Below are positions 26,631 to 34,285 of a stretch of 64,000 nt of DNA, piece after piece. Position numbers and translations under genes: made by a program. The notes below the pieces were generated by a model. It did no database searches and had not been told where the DNA came from. It worked only from the letters and a program-made list of their open reading frames with translations. Each line of letters begins with the position of its first letter. Position 1 is the stretch's first letter. The stretch is from Bradyrhizobium sp. Tv2a-2 (lineage in GTDB: Bacteria; Pseudomonadota; Alphaproteobacteria; Rhizobiales; Xanthobacteraceae), in assembly GCF_000472425.1 (NCBI RefSeq), contig NZ_AXAI01000004.1, positions 1 to 64,000 on the forward strand, given 5' to 3'.

Positions 26631-26982
26631 GCAAGACGGGCTATCGAATGACGCCCACTTGCTAGGTCCGGCTACCGAGCCAATTGATTAGTCGGACGAG
26701 GAGATAGTGGGCCGCTAAAAGTCTGAAGGTTGATCGCCGTCGACCGGGCACCCTGCTTCACACGCGAAATTCTCAATCTTCAAAACAAAAGACCCATTTC
26801 AGCATGAAAACCGGCGCTGAGTTGAAGACAATCCGCCCAGATCGGAGATGCCTGAGTGACACATTGCTGATCAAGATGTCTGCGACGAGCCGCGATGTCT
26901 GCTTTTTCGCCGCCATGGAGGCCACAGCGGACACCAAACGCGCCTGCGCGATGCAGCGCCGCGCTTTAGATTCTTGTTTTGC
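26631..26982. other. Intergenic stretch without a recognisable gene
   Basis: I see no frame with family similarity between repeat copy B and the palindromic repeat at 26983. Confidence 0.35.
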
Positions 26983-27052
26983 GCATGATCTCCGCGCAAA
27001 CGTTACGCGTTGTCGTCAGAGAAAACAGCTGCACACTTTTCCGGATCACGCG
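26983..27052. repeat. Rhizobial GCATGATC-type palindromic repeat
   Basis: It starts GCATGATCTCCGCGCAAACG and ends TTTTCCGGATCACGC, the layout of a palindromic intergenic repeat common in Bradyrhizobium genomes. It abuts the 3' end of the adenylate cyclase gene, so it may act as its transcript end. Confidence 0.65.
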
Positions 27053-30000
27053 CTAGTTCAACCGTTGCAGCAGCTCATCGGCCTCGCGCAGATCTGCTGA
27101 GGTTTCGCCGGCGGGAAATCGCGCTCGCACCGGCGCGAGCAGGTTTCGTGCCTCGGTCCATCTGTGGCGGCTTCCGGTTGTGCCCATGAGCAGGCGAGCG
27201 AGGCTGATCGCGGTCCGCAGTTCCCAACCGACTGCCTCCAGCTTCCTTGCTGATGCGAGCGAGCGCCTGAACAGGTGGATGGCCGCGTCGTCGTCGCGAT
27301 CCGGTCCGCTGCAGAGAAGGGCGCCGTGAATCCGATAAATCTCCGGTGTCAGCCACCGTTCGCCGGTTTGCCTGACCAGGGCCTCGGCAGAAGTGGCGAG
27401 CGCCAGCGCCCTGTCCTTCTGCCCGATCCGGTTGAATTCCTGCGCCAGCACGCTCTTGTAGAGCGGCATTTGAATGCATCGATTCTCCGGCGGCAGTTTC
27501 GCAATAAGGCCGCACAGTGTCTCGAGCACGACCGGCGCGGGGCCGCGCGCCGCCAGTGCCGAGGCAGCCCATAGCGGTCCGAGAACCTGATACATCGGAT
27601 AGCCATAGTCGGCGGCCACCTTCATCCCCAGCTCGACGGAGGCCAGGTTGGACGCAAAGTCGCCTTCATACCAGTAATCGCTGACGCCAAGGATGTGGGC
27701 AAAGGCGACCATGAACGGGTGTCCGATCTCGCCGGCAAGCCGACGTGCAGCCTCGCTGTACTCTCTGGTTTCGTTTGGCCTCCCCAGCAGCCATTCGGTG
27801 CGGCCGGAATAGATGAGCGCCAGGACCAGCGGATCGTGTTGATATGTCTGGACCAGCTTGCCGTGCTCTTTTGGATTGTACCGCGCCCGGATCAAGCCGG
27901 CGAATTCGCTTGCCTGTCGCAGACGGCCGACAAAGAAATTGGCAAGCATGGCCGAGGTATACGCCATGAGTGTAGCCTCCTCATCGCGCCATTCCTGGGC
28001 TCGCTGCACGAACTTCTGCGCATGCTCGAGCGCCCTGCTGAGTTCGCAATTCACGATCTTGGCGATCGAGATGCCCCAGAGAACCGTGGTCTTTTCGCGA
28101 ATGGTGCCGTAGTTCGGACAGAGCTTGAGTGCCCGGCGATAAGGTCCATAAACGTTCGGATGCGACCATCCCGCGTTCGCCGTGTAGGCCATCGCGAGGT
28201 TGGCCTGCAGGGCGATTTCGGCATCGTACCGCCGTGGCGAAGGCGGCAGCTTTGGCAACAGCGAAATGCCCTCGCGCAGATGAGCGACCGCTTCCTTGGT
28301 GGCCGATCGGCGTAGCGCGGACTTGCCGGCCTGCAGCCATGCGTCGACAGCTTGCGGAATATCGCCTGCGCGCGCGTAATGATAGCCCAGCACGGCAGGC
28401 TGGCTGCTCGCGACAGTGGTCTGCTGAACCAGCCACGCGGCCGCTCGCGCATGGAGCTCGCGCCGTTCCTCCTTGAGCAAGGAGCCATAGGCGGCTTCCT
28501 GTATCATCGCGTGCTTGAACGCGAAGAGTGTGCGCTGGAATTTGTTGATGCGATAGACGATCCCGGCTCGCTCCAAAGCTTCAAGCGCGCGCTTCAGTGA
28601 CTCGGCATTTTCGGAAAGCACGCTGGCGACGCCCCGATACTCGAACTGCCGACCAAACACAGAGGCGACCTGGGCCACGCGCTTGGCAGCACCGAGACGG
28701 TCCAGTCGCTCCATGAGCGAATCCTGGATGGTTACCGGGACCTGGGGGGCGGGCAATTCGTCCTTCGACACCTTGCCGTCGGCGGCGCCCGAGACCGCCC
28801 CGGAATCCATTACGGCCCGCGTGACTTCCTCGATGAACAGTGGCACACCATCGGTCCTTTCGATGATCTGGCTCGTGACCCGTCGCGGCACGAATCCGGC
28901 GCCAGCGACGGCAGCGACCATCTGCTCGCATTCGGCTCCTGCCAGCTTTTGTAGCGACATGTGCAGCACTGTCGGTCCCGACAGCCAGTTCGCCCGGTAA
29001 TCATCGCGGTGCGTGACGAGGATCAGAACTCGCTCGCGGGCGCAGCGCGCGACGATACGAAAAAACAGCTCGATGCTCGTCGGATCGATCCACTGGACGT
29101 CCTCGATGATCATCAGGATTGGCTTCTTGCGCGAGGCGGCGACGAGGGCGTCGGTCAACACCTGGAAGGCACGCTCGCGCTCGGAGGGTGAACCGAGATC
29201 TGCAGGATCGTATCCCGGATGGGCCGGTATGGACAGAAGCGCCCCGTAGTAGCGAAGCGTATGGTCGTCATCCATGATGGCTCTCGCCAGCAGCGATCGC
29301 AGTTTCGCGATCGAAAGCGTCGGATCGTCGGCTTCCTGAATGCCCGTTGCGCGCCTCAGCCGCTCGATTTCAGGAGCAAGCGGCGTGTTGACGTGGAATG
29401 GTGAGCACTGGAGGGAGAGAACGTTGATCGTGGACTTATCGAGAGAACTGCGGAATTCACGAATGAGTCGGGACTTGCCGATGCCGGGTTCGCCGGAGAT
29501 GGCGCCGACACGTCCCGACCTCGCGATACTTTGCCGCCACAGCTCGGACAATATCTTCAAGTCGCTGGCTCGATTGATCATCGCCGGGAGCGGCGAGGTG
29601 CGCGTTCTATCGAACCTGCTTCCGCCCGGCGCAACGGCGTCAACGCGCCACGCCTCGACCGGATCTTCGACGCCCTTCAACCGGCGCCGGCCGAGCGGGG
29701 AACAACTGAACATTCCGCGGATCAGCTCGTAGGTCGCAGAGCCGATGACAACGCAGTTGTCGCCCGCGATGCCCTGCAAACGGGCCGCGATATGTGCCGA
29801 ACTGCCGAAGACTTCACGACGGTCAGCCGGCTCACCGGGCACGCTTCCGACGACGACGAGCCCGGTGTTCACACCGACTCGCACCTTGAGCCGGACGAAG
29901 CTGCCGTCGGAGAGGTGGAATTTCCGCTGCCTGACGGCGGCGGCAATGGCCAGTGAGGCGCGCACCGCGCGCTCGGGATCGTTCTCGTGCGCCTGTGGTA

Positions 30001-30274
30001 CGCCGAAATAGGCCAGCAGCCCGTCCCCGATCATCCTGGCGATGTGGCCGCCATATTGGCGAATCTTCTCGTCGCAGATATCCCGATAGCCTCGGATCAC
30101 CGCAAAAAACTCTTCGGGATCGATCCGTTCGCTCAGCGGCGTCGATCCGACAAGATCGACAAAGACCACGGTAAGCTGTCGCCGTTCGGCATCCAGGCTT
30201 GCCATGTCGGCATCGGGCGAGGACCCCGCAAGCCGAGGACCATCGAACTGCCCCGGTTTTGTATCCCCGCTCAC
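27053..30274 (-). CDS. Class III adenylate/guanylate cyclase - AAA ATPase - TPR regulator
   Basis: A 1073-residue three-part protein. Residues 33-190 form a class III cyclase domain with the metal-binding aspartates in FVDLVGST (Asp40) and IGDGLLAYFG (Asp84). In the dimer motif FGSSAHIAARLQ, His161 stands where most cyclases have Asn, while Arg165 is kept. Residues 230-480 are an AAA/STAND-type ATPase with Walker A GEPGIGKS (260-267) and Walker B region ILMIIEDVQW. The C-terminal 500 residues are TPR-like helices. Such proteins are signal-integrating and cytosolic. The GTG start at 30274 overlaps the TGA of a catalase remnant (GTGA), so the gene was once coupled downstream of a peroxidase. 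Confidence 0.9.
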   Translation of the reverse strand: MSGDTKPGQFDGPRLAGSSPDADMASLDAERRQLTVVFVDLVGSTPLSERIDPEEFFAVIRGYRDICDEKIRQYGGHIARMIGDGLLAYFGVPQAHENDPERAVRASLAIAAAVRQRKFHLSDGSFVRLKVRVGVNTGLVVVGSVPGEPADRREVFGSSAHIAARLQGIAGDNCVVIGSATYELIRGMFSCSPLGRRRLKGVEDPVEAWRVDAVAPGGSRFDRTRTSPLPAMINRASDLKILSELWRQSIARSGRVGAISGEPGIGKSRLIREFRSSLDKSTINVLSLQCSPFHVNTPLAPEIERLRRATGIQEADDPTLSIAKLRSLLARAIMDDDHTLRYYGALLSIPAHPGYDPADLGSPSERERAFQVLTDALVAASRKKPILMIIEDVQWIDPTSIELFFRIVARCARERVLILVTHRDDYRANWLSGPTVLHMSLQKLAGAECEQMVAAVAGAGFVPRRVTSQIIERTDGVPLFIEEVTRAVMDSGAVSGAADGKVSKDELPAPQVPVTIQDSLMERLDRLGAAKRVAQVASVFGRQFEYRGVASVLSENAESLKRALEALERAGIVYRINKFQRTLFAFKHAMIQEAAYGSLLKEERRELHARAAAWLVQQTTVASSQPAVLGYHYARAGDIPQAVDAWLQAGKSALRRSATKEAVAHLREGISLLPKLPPSPRRYDAEIALQANLAMAYTANAGWSHPNVYGPYRRALKLCPNYGTIREKTTVLWGISIAKIVNCELSRALEHAQKFVQRAQEWRDEEATLMAYTSAMLANFFVGRLRQASEFAGLIRARYNPKEHGKLVQTYQHDPLVLALIYSGRTEWLLGRPNETREYSEAARRLAGEIGHPFMVAFAHILGVSDYWYEGDFASNLASVELGMKVAADYGYPMYQVLGPLWAASALAARGPAPVVLETLCGLIAKLPPENRCIQMPLYKSVLAQEFNRIGQKDRALALATSAEALVRQTGERWLTPEIYRIHGALLCSGPDRDDDAAIHLFRRSLASARKLEAVGWELRTAISLARLLMGTTGSRHRWTEARNLLAPVRARFPAGETSADLREADELLQRLN

Positions 30275-30430
30275 GCCCCGACCATGTTCAGCTTCCGTCG
30301 CACCTGCAACGAAGCGAGATATACGGCAAGCCGCATTCGACTGATGCTACCGAGGGGGCGATGCTCGGGCAAGCAATTCCACGGGCTGAACATCATGTGC
30401 TCGCGGTCGTAAAACTGGTTGGGCGCCACT
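30271..30430 (-). pseudogene. Catalase-family peroxidase C-terminal remnant
   Basis: The frame ending at 30271 reads NQFYDREHMMFSPWNCLPEH, then RPLGSISRMRLAVYLASLQV. This is the haem-catalase-family C-terminus (FxPW, LPEHRPLG and R-A-VY motifs). Only about 50 recognisable residues of the usual 300 or more remain; upstream the sequence changes to repeat-like DNA. Its stop overlaps the cyclase start. Confidence 0.7.
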
Positions 30431-30701
30431 CTGGAACCTTGGCGGTGAGGACGAGGCACGCGCGACTGTCGGGAAGATGCTGGCACCACCCCAACTTGAG
30501 CGCAAGCCGTTGGGCGCAGGGATTGTATTACCGCCACCAGAAAGACCTCGACGCGTTCATAACGCCATTACGCCTCGCGGGATTGCCCGACTGAACTGCG
30601 CAGAGATTGCGGGCGTGATGCGTGCACGCGACGGCGTTGGTGCGCCGAACCGTACGGCTCGATGTCCGCCTACACACCAACGAACTCCGGCGATCATCCG
30701 A
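30431..30701. other. Non-coding, scarred stretch
   Basis: No intact gene recognised; it lies between the catalase remnant and repeat copy C. Confidence 0.35.
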
Positions 30702-30767
30702 ATGTCAGCTTTGAGGGGGTAGAGCGGAAATGCCGGTAAAGCGGCGCAACCGACGCTGATGACCCGA
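30702..30767. repeat. Dispersed repeat, copy C
   Basis: GGGGGTAGAGCGGAAATGCC, then GGTAAAGCGGCGCAACCGAC and GCTGATGACCC match the second half of copy A at 23057-23175 with few changes. Confidence 0.75.
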
Positions 30768-31162
30768 GGCGGACATTGGGCGCCAATCGATGAAGCTTGA
30801 TGCAAATCAAGAGCAATGTAGCCCGACCGTGGGCCTATTCATTTAGCGGCGTTACCGGCGCGCGAGATAGTCATGGCCACCGGTGCCAAAGCGGGGGTGA
30901 AGATGGCAAATTCAACGCCGGTAAAGCTGTCTCGCAGCGGTGAGCCAGTGGATAACCGCGGGACAGGAGGCCGCTGCGATAGAGGAGCTGCGGAGGCCGG
31001 GTGCCTTAAGTAAGTCAGAAATTGGCCGCCGGTGACGCACAATTGACTGGCGCTCAGGGCCTTCACTCCTTCCGTCCATCGGGAGAAGCGGTAAAGTTTT
31101 CGGCTATATACGAGACTGGTCGCTCCGCGAGAGGCGGTTAGGCCACAGGATGGGAGGAGGCT
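30768..31162. other. Intergenic stretch upstream of the CBS gene
   Basis: No gene recognised. AGGAGG at 31152-31157 is the ribosome-binding site of the CBS gene, whose promoter should lie here. Confidence 0.4.
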
Positions 31163-31594
31163 ATGACCATCGAAAGCATTCTGAGGCGGAAGGGGATCGA
31201 CGTCACAACAATAGCTCCCGAGGCCAGCGTCAAGACGGCGGCAGACTGGCTCCGCGCGAAGAATATTGGCGCCCTCGTGGTGACGAGTGGGAACGCAGTT
31301 CTTGGTCTCATTTCCGAACGTGAAATCGTTGATGCACTTTCTCGCCATGGCGAGGCAACCGGGTCGTTGCTTGTGAAGGAAATCATGCAGCGCGGTGTTT
31401 ATACCGTGTCCCCGGACGAGAGTGTCAATCGCGTGATGAACCTGATGACGCACCATCGCGTGCGCCACATGCCGGTATTACGCGGCGACAAGCTGGTCGG
31501 TATCGTCAGCATCGGCGATGTAGTCAAGCATCGACTGGAGGATCTGGAGCTTGAGACGAACGTCCTACGTGACGTTTACCACTCTGCGCGTTGA
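31163..31594 (+). CDS. CBS-domain-pair protein
   Basis: A 143-residue protein consisting of two CBS motifs (about 1-65 and 75-135) and nothing else. Each motif shows its typical strands: NIGALVVTSGNAVLGLISER and HHRVRHMPVLRGDKLVGIVS. CBS pairs bind adenine nucleotides and sense energy charge. It is followed after 72 nt by an ATP-synthase epsilon paralogue and then by another CBS protein, all on the same strand. The ribosome-binding site is a perfect AGGAGG. It may regulate, or be co-regulated with, that small energy-related set. Confidence 0.9.
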   Translation: MTIESILRRKGIDVTTIAPEASVKTAADWLRAKNIGALVVTSGNAVLGLISEREIVDALSRHGEATGSLLVKEIMQRGVYTVSPDESVNRVMNLMTHHRVRHMPVLRGDKLVGIVSIGDVVKHRLEDLELETNVLRDVYHSAR

Positions 31595-31666
31595 CGGCTC
31601 CAGCGAGAAGGCCAGCGCCAAGGGGGGCCTAGATCGGTCTCCAAGCTAAAAAGAGAAAAGGTATCG

Positions 31667-32077
31667 ATGCCGCGCTTTCTGCTATCGTTGGTTCGTCCTG
31701 ACGCTCTTGTCTTTGTCGGCGAGGTCGAGCAGGTCGACCTCCCCGGCGCCGAAGGCGACATGGGCGTGCTTGCCGGACACGCGCCAATTGTGACGATCTT
31801 GCGTCCCGGAATCGTCAGAGTTATTTCCGATGGCCAGGACGAGAAGTTCGTCGTCATGGGGGGCGTCGCAGAGTATTCAAACGAGGAACTCACGGTTCTA
31901 GCGAACGCCGCCGATCGGATCGAGGAATTCGACGTCGCGGGTCTGAAGGCAGACATCGATGAGCGAGAGCGAAATCTGCCGACGATGGAGATCGGCCAGG
32001 AGCTGGATCGCGAGATCGAACTTATCGATCACTACAAGACGCTTCATCAATCTTTGACGGTCACGACAGCGCTCTAG
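31667..32077 (+). CDS. Lone ATP synthase epsilon subunit paralogue (AtpC-like)
   Basis: A 136-residue F1 epsilon-family protein. The N-terminal beta-sandwich is clear: LVRPDALVFVGEVEQVDLPG, AEGDMGVLAGHAPIVTIL, then FVVMGGVAEYSNEELTVLA. The C-terminal helical part is diverged (IDERERNLPTMEIGQELDRE) and keeps little of the usual ATP-sensing helix hairpin. No other atp gene is near, and the chromosomal atp operon normally carries its own atpC, so this is an extra copy. It lies between two CBS-domain genes on the same strand. It might modulate F1 activity in response to nucleotide state; that is inference. Confidence 0.85.
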   Translation: MPRFLLSLVRPDALVFVGEVEQVDLPGAEGDMGVLAGHAPIVTILRPGIVRVISDGQDEKFVVMGGVAEYSNEELTVLANAADRIEEFDVAGLKADIDERERNLPTMEIGQELDREIELIDHYKTLHQSLTVTTAL

Positions 32078-32226
32078 CGGACGGCATATCGAGCGCAATC
32101 AGCGGCGCGCCTCCGAGTTCGTGAGGCCCATCAGATTACTGGTCAATTCGCATTGCATTGCGGCACATCAATAAGCACAGCGGGCGGTCCGCTATCGTGC
32201 ATGCTCTTCCAGTTGGAGCCGTACAC

Positions 32227-32709
32227 ATGACGATCCCCGCTAAGTCGGTGATGACAACGGATATAGTTACCGTGCCGCCTGAGACCACCGTAGCCGAGAC
32301 CGCCCGCCGCATGTTGATCCATCACGTCAGCGCCGTCCCGGTAGTTGCCCCCGATAACCGGCCACTTGGATTGGTCAGCGAAGGCGACGTGATGCGCCAT
32401 TTCGGCGCGCAGTTTCAAAGTAAGCGAGCGCAATGGCTACGTATGCTGGCGGAAGGTGAGAAACTCGCCCCGGAGTTCCTCGCCGAAATCCGCCTCAACC
32501 AGCGACACGTCCGGGAAATTATGAGCACGGCCATCGTCTCCGCTGATGAGGAAGCCTCGCTTGCGGAGTTGGCTGATCTGATGCTGAAACATGGGATCAA
32601 GCGCGTCCTTATCCTGCGTGACGGCGTGATGGTTGGCATGGTCAGCCGCGCCGATGTGATTCGGGCTGTGGTCGACAATCTGGACGACTTGCTTGAGCCG
32701 ACGGACTAG
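32227..32709 (+). CDS. CBS-domain-pair protein
   Basis: A 160-residue protein with two CBS motifs separated by a longer helical insert. The first has KSVMTTDIVTVPPETTVAET and HHVSAVPVVAPDNRPLGLVS, the insert is around FQSKRAQWLRMLAEGEKLAP, and the second has REIMSTAIVSADEEASLAEL and HGIKRVLILRDGVMVGMVSR. This insert architecture is typical of CBS proteins that, in other genomes, carry a C-terminal BON domain; the BON part is missing here. The ATG at 32227 was chosen for family fit. It closes the CBS - epsilon - CBS set. Confidence 0.88.
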   Translation: MTIPAKSVMTTDIVTVPPETTVAETARRMLIHHVSAVPVVAPDNRPLGLVSEGDVMRHFGAQFQSKRAQWLRMLAEGEKLAPEFLAEIRLNQRHVREIMSTAIVSADEEASLAELADLMLKHGIKRVLILRDGVMVGMVSRADVIRAVVDNLDDLLEPTD

Positions 32710-32811
32710 CACCGGCAGTTGGTCGGGCGGACCATATCATTCGCCAGCGTAGCCGCCGCTTCAGTCGTAAGACGAAGTCCACGTCTGGCCCCAAGCGGCT
32801 GACCCGGCATG

Positions 32812-32883
32812 TCCGCTAGATGTCCGCTTTTGGGGGTGAAGCGGACTTTATATGCTCTACTTGAGTTCTTCCGCGTCTGACCC
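32812..32883. repeat. Dispersed repeat fragment, copy E
   Basis: ATGTCCGCTTTTGGGGGTG then AAGCGGAC forms part of the same repeat family. The adjoining TGAGTTCTTCCGCGTCTGAC (32862-32881) is nearly identical, inverted, to 50389-50410. Confidence 0.6.
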
Positions 32884-32973
32884 TAAACGGAAGTCACTCG
32901 ATCCCGCTGTCATGCACGACGGCTCGGGTTTTATGTGGTAATTGTCACATCATCGGCATCGGGGAAACGGCCT

Positions 32974-33957
32974 ATGAGACGCCGAGAATTTATAGCGATG
33001 GTTGGCGGCATGGCTGTATGGCCACTCGCGGCACACGCGCAGCAGTCCAAGAATACCCCGCGGCTTTGCTTTCTTACGTTTGATCCTGGTACGTTGCAGT
33101 CGACGAGATTTGATGCCTTCTTCCAGGCTCTGCGTGACCTCGGTTACGTGAACGGAGAGACAATTACTATCGACTACCTTTCCGCAGGCGGCCAGGGCGA
33201 GAGATTTTCAGCCCTCGCCGAAGAATGTCTGCGCCTGAAGGCGGATATCATTGCCTTAAGCACCACCCCGGCCGCTCAGGCCGCGAAGAATGCAACCCGC
33301 ACGATCCCGATCGTCATGATTGCACTCGGCGACCCCGTGGGAACGGGGCTCGTAGATAGCCTTGCGCGACCTGGGGGAAATGTCACCGGCATGTCCTTGA
33401 TGGTCCCTGAGCTTGCGGTCAAGCGCCTTGAACTGCTGAAGGAGGGCGTTCCCAGCATCTCGCGGGTGCTTGTGCTGACGTACCTCGTCGACCCGATCGC
33501 GCCGCTCCAGGTGAAAGCTTTGAACAAGGCGGCCCCTTCACTGGGCGTGACGCTGCAAATCCAGGACATTAGGACTGCGGATGATCTTCCGGCCGCGTTC
33601 GACGCAGGAGCCGCGGCGCACGCTGACGGCCTCCTCACGACGGCCGAGAGCATATTCGTTGCACAGCGCGAACGAGTGAACGAGCTCGCGATCCGCCATA
33701 GACTGCCGTCAATGCATCCTTTTTCAATCCAAGTCACTGATGCCGGTGGCCTGATGGCCTATGACGCAAATTACCCTGATCTCCAGAGGCGTGCCGCGAA
33801 CTACGTCGATAGCATTTTGAAGGGTGCTAAGCCTACAGATCTTGCCATCCAGCAGCCGACCAAATTCTCGCTGGTGATCAACCTCAAGACCGCCAAGGCG
33901 ATCGACCTGACGATCTCAGAGTCCTTCCTCGCGCGCGCCGACCAGCTGATCGAATGA
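32974..33957 (+). CDS. ABC transporter substrate-binding protein (tryptophan/tyrosine-type, Peripla_BP_4-like)
   Basis: A 327-residue exported binding protein. The N-terminus MRRREFIAMVGGMAVWPLAA looks like a Tat- or Sec-type signal ending AHAQQ. The mature part follows the TrpX/TyrX pattern: ALRDLGYVNGETITIDY, IVMIALGDPVGTGLVDSLAR, PGGNVTGMS and the C-terminal ILKGAKPTDLAIQQPTKF. Such proteins occur in many copies in Bradyrhizobium, often as orphans. No permease or ATPase gene is adjacent, so the ligand is unknown. The start at 32974 is preferred over one 39 nt upstream. Degraded copies of this family are at 22870 and near 24300. Confidence 0.88.
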   Translation: MRRREFIAMVGGMAVWPLAAHAQQSKNTPRLCFLTFDPGTLQSTRFDAFFQALRDLGYVNGETITIDYLSAGGQGERFSALAEECLRLKADIIALSTTPAAQAAKNATRTIPIVMIALGDPVGTGLVDSLARPGGNVTGMSLMVPELAVKRLELLKEGVPSISRVLVLTYLVDPIAPLQVKALNKAAPSLGVTLQIQDIRTADDLPAAFDAGAAAHADGLLTTAESIFVAQRERVNELAIRHRLPSMHPFSIQVTDAGGLMAYDANYPDLQRRAANYVDSILKGAKPTDLAIQQPTKFSLVINLKTAKAIDLTISESFLARADQLIE

Positions 33958-33965
33958 CTTAGCTG

Positions 33966-34050
33966 CAATGCATGAGTCCGGAAATGGCCCACACCGACAA
34001 AATTCGACCTATGTGCCCATGTCCGCATTCAGCGGGTAAACCGGACATGG
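33966..34050. repeat. Dispersed repeat, copy F
   Basis: CATGAGTCCGGAAATGGCCC matches the start of copy A (CATGAGTCCGGTTATGGCCC). It continues into ATGTCCGCATTCAGCGGGTA, a variant of the TGTCCGCTTT motif seen elsewhere in the window. The ABC-binding-protein gene ends only 9 nt before it. Confidence 0.65.
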
Positions 34051-34122
34051 CCACCGTGCAGTCAAACCGACGCAATGACCCACAGCCGACGAGGCACACG
34101 GCGACATATTGCGATGCACCGT

Positions 34123-34171
34123 TGGCTGGGGCGGGAGGGATCGAACCTCCGAATGGCGGAATCAAAATCAG
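34123..34171 (-). pseudogene. tRNA-Gln (UUG) 3' fragment, candidate attachment-site scar
   Basis: On the minus strand, 34171 to 34123 reads as a tRNA from the end of the anticodon stem to the CCA: anticodon loop TTTTGAT (anticodon TTG), 3' anticodon strand TCCGC, a T-arm GGAGG-TTCGATC-CCTCC, acceptor strand CGCCCCA, then GCCA. The 5' half is absent: the preceding bases ACTGA do not pair with TCCGC beyond the last two positions. It is therefore a precise 3' duplicate, as left by integrative elements that use a tRNA as attB. I saw no complete tRNA-Gln in this window. Confidence 0.78.
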
Positions 34172-34285
34172 TTTGATTATTGAACGATTTCAACCCGCAT
34201 TTGGAAAAAAGGTGAAAAATGCTCTGCAATGTTATCAATAGGTTGACAGCCGTTTCCAAATGAAGAAGCCGCCTTCGCGGAGTTG

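Noticed and set aside
26804..27100. 98-codon plus-strand frame overlapping the cyclase gene end
   Set aside because: It overlaps the palindromic repeat and the antisense of the cyclase C-terminus, and resembles no family.
22870..34050. CRISPR array
   Set aside because: The repeated blocks are few, unevenly spaced by kilobases and variable; no regular repeat-spacer pattern and no cas genes.
34123..34171. Functional tRNA-Gln gene
   Set aside because: Acceptor 5' strand, D-arm and 5' anticodon strand are missing; only the 3' half is present.
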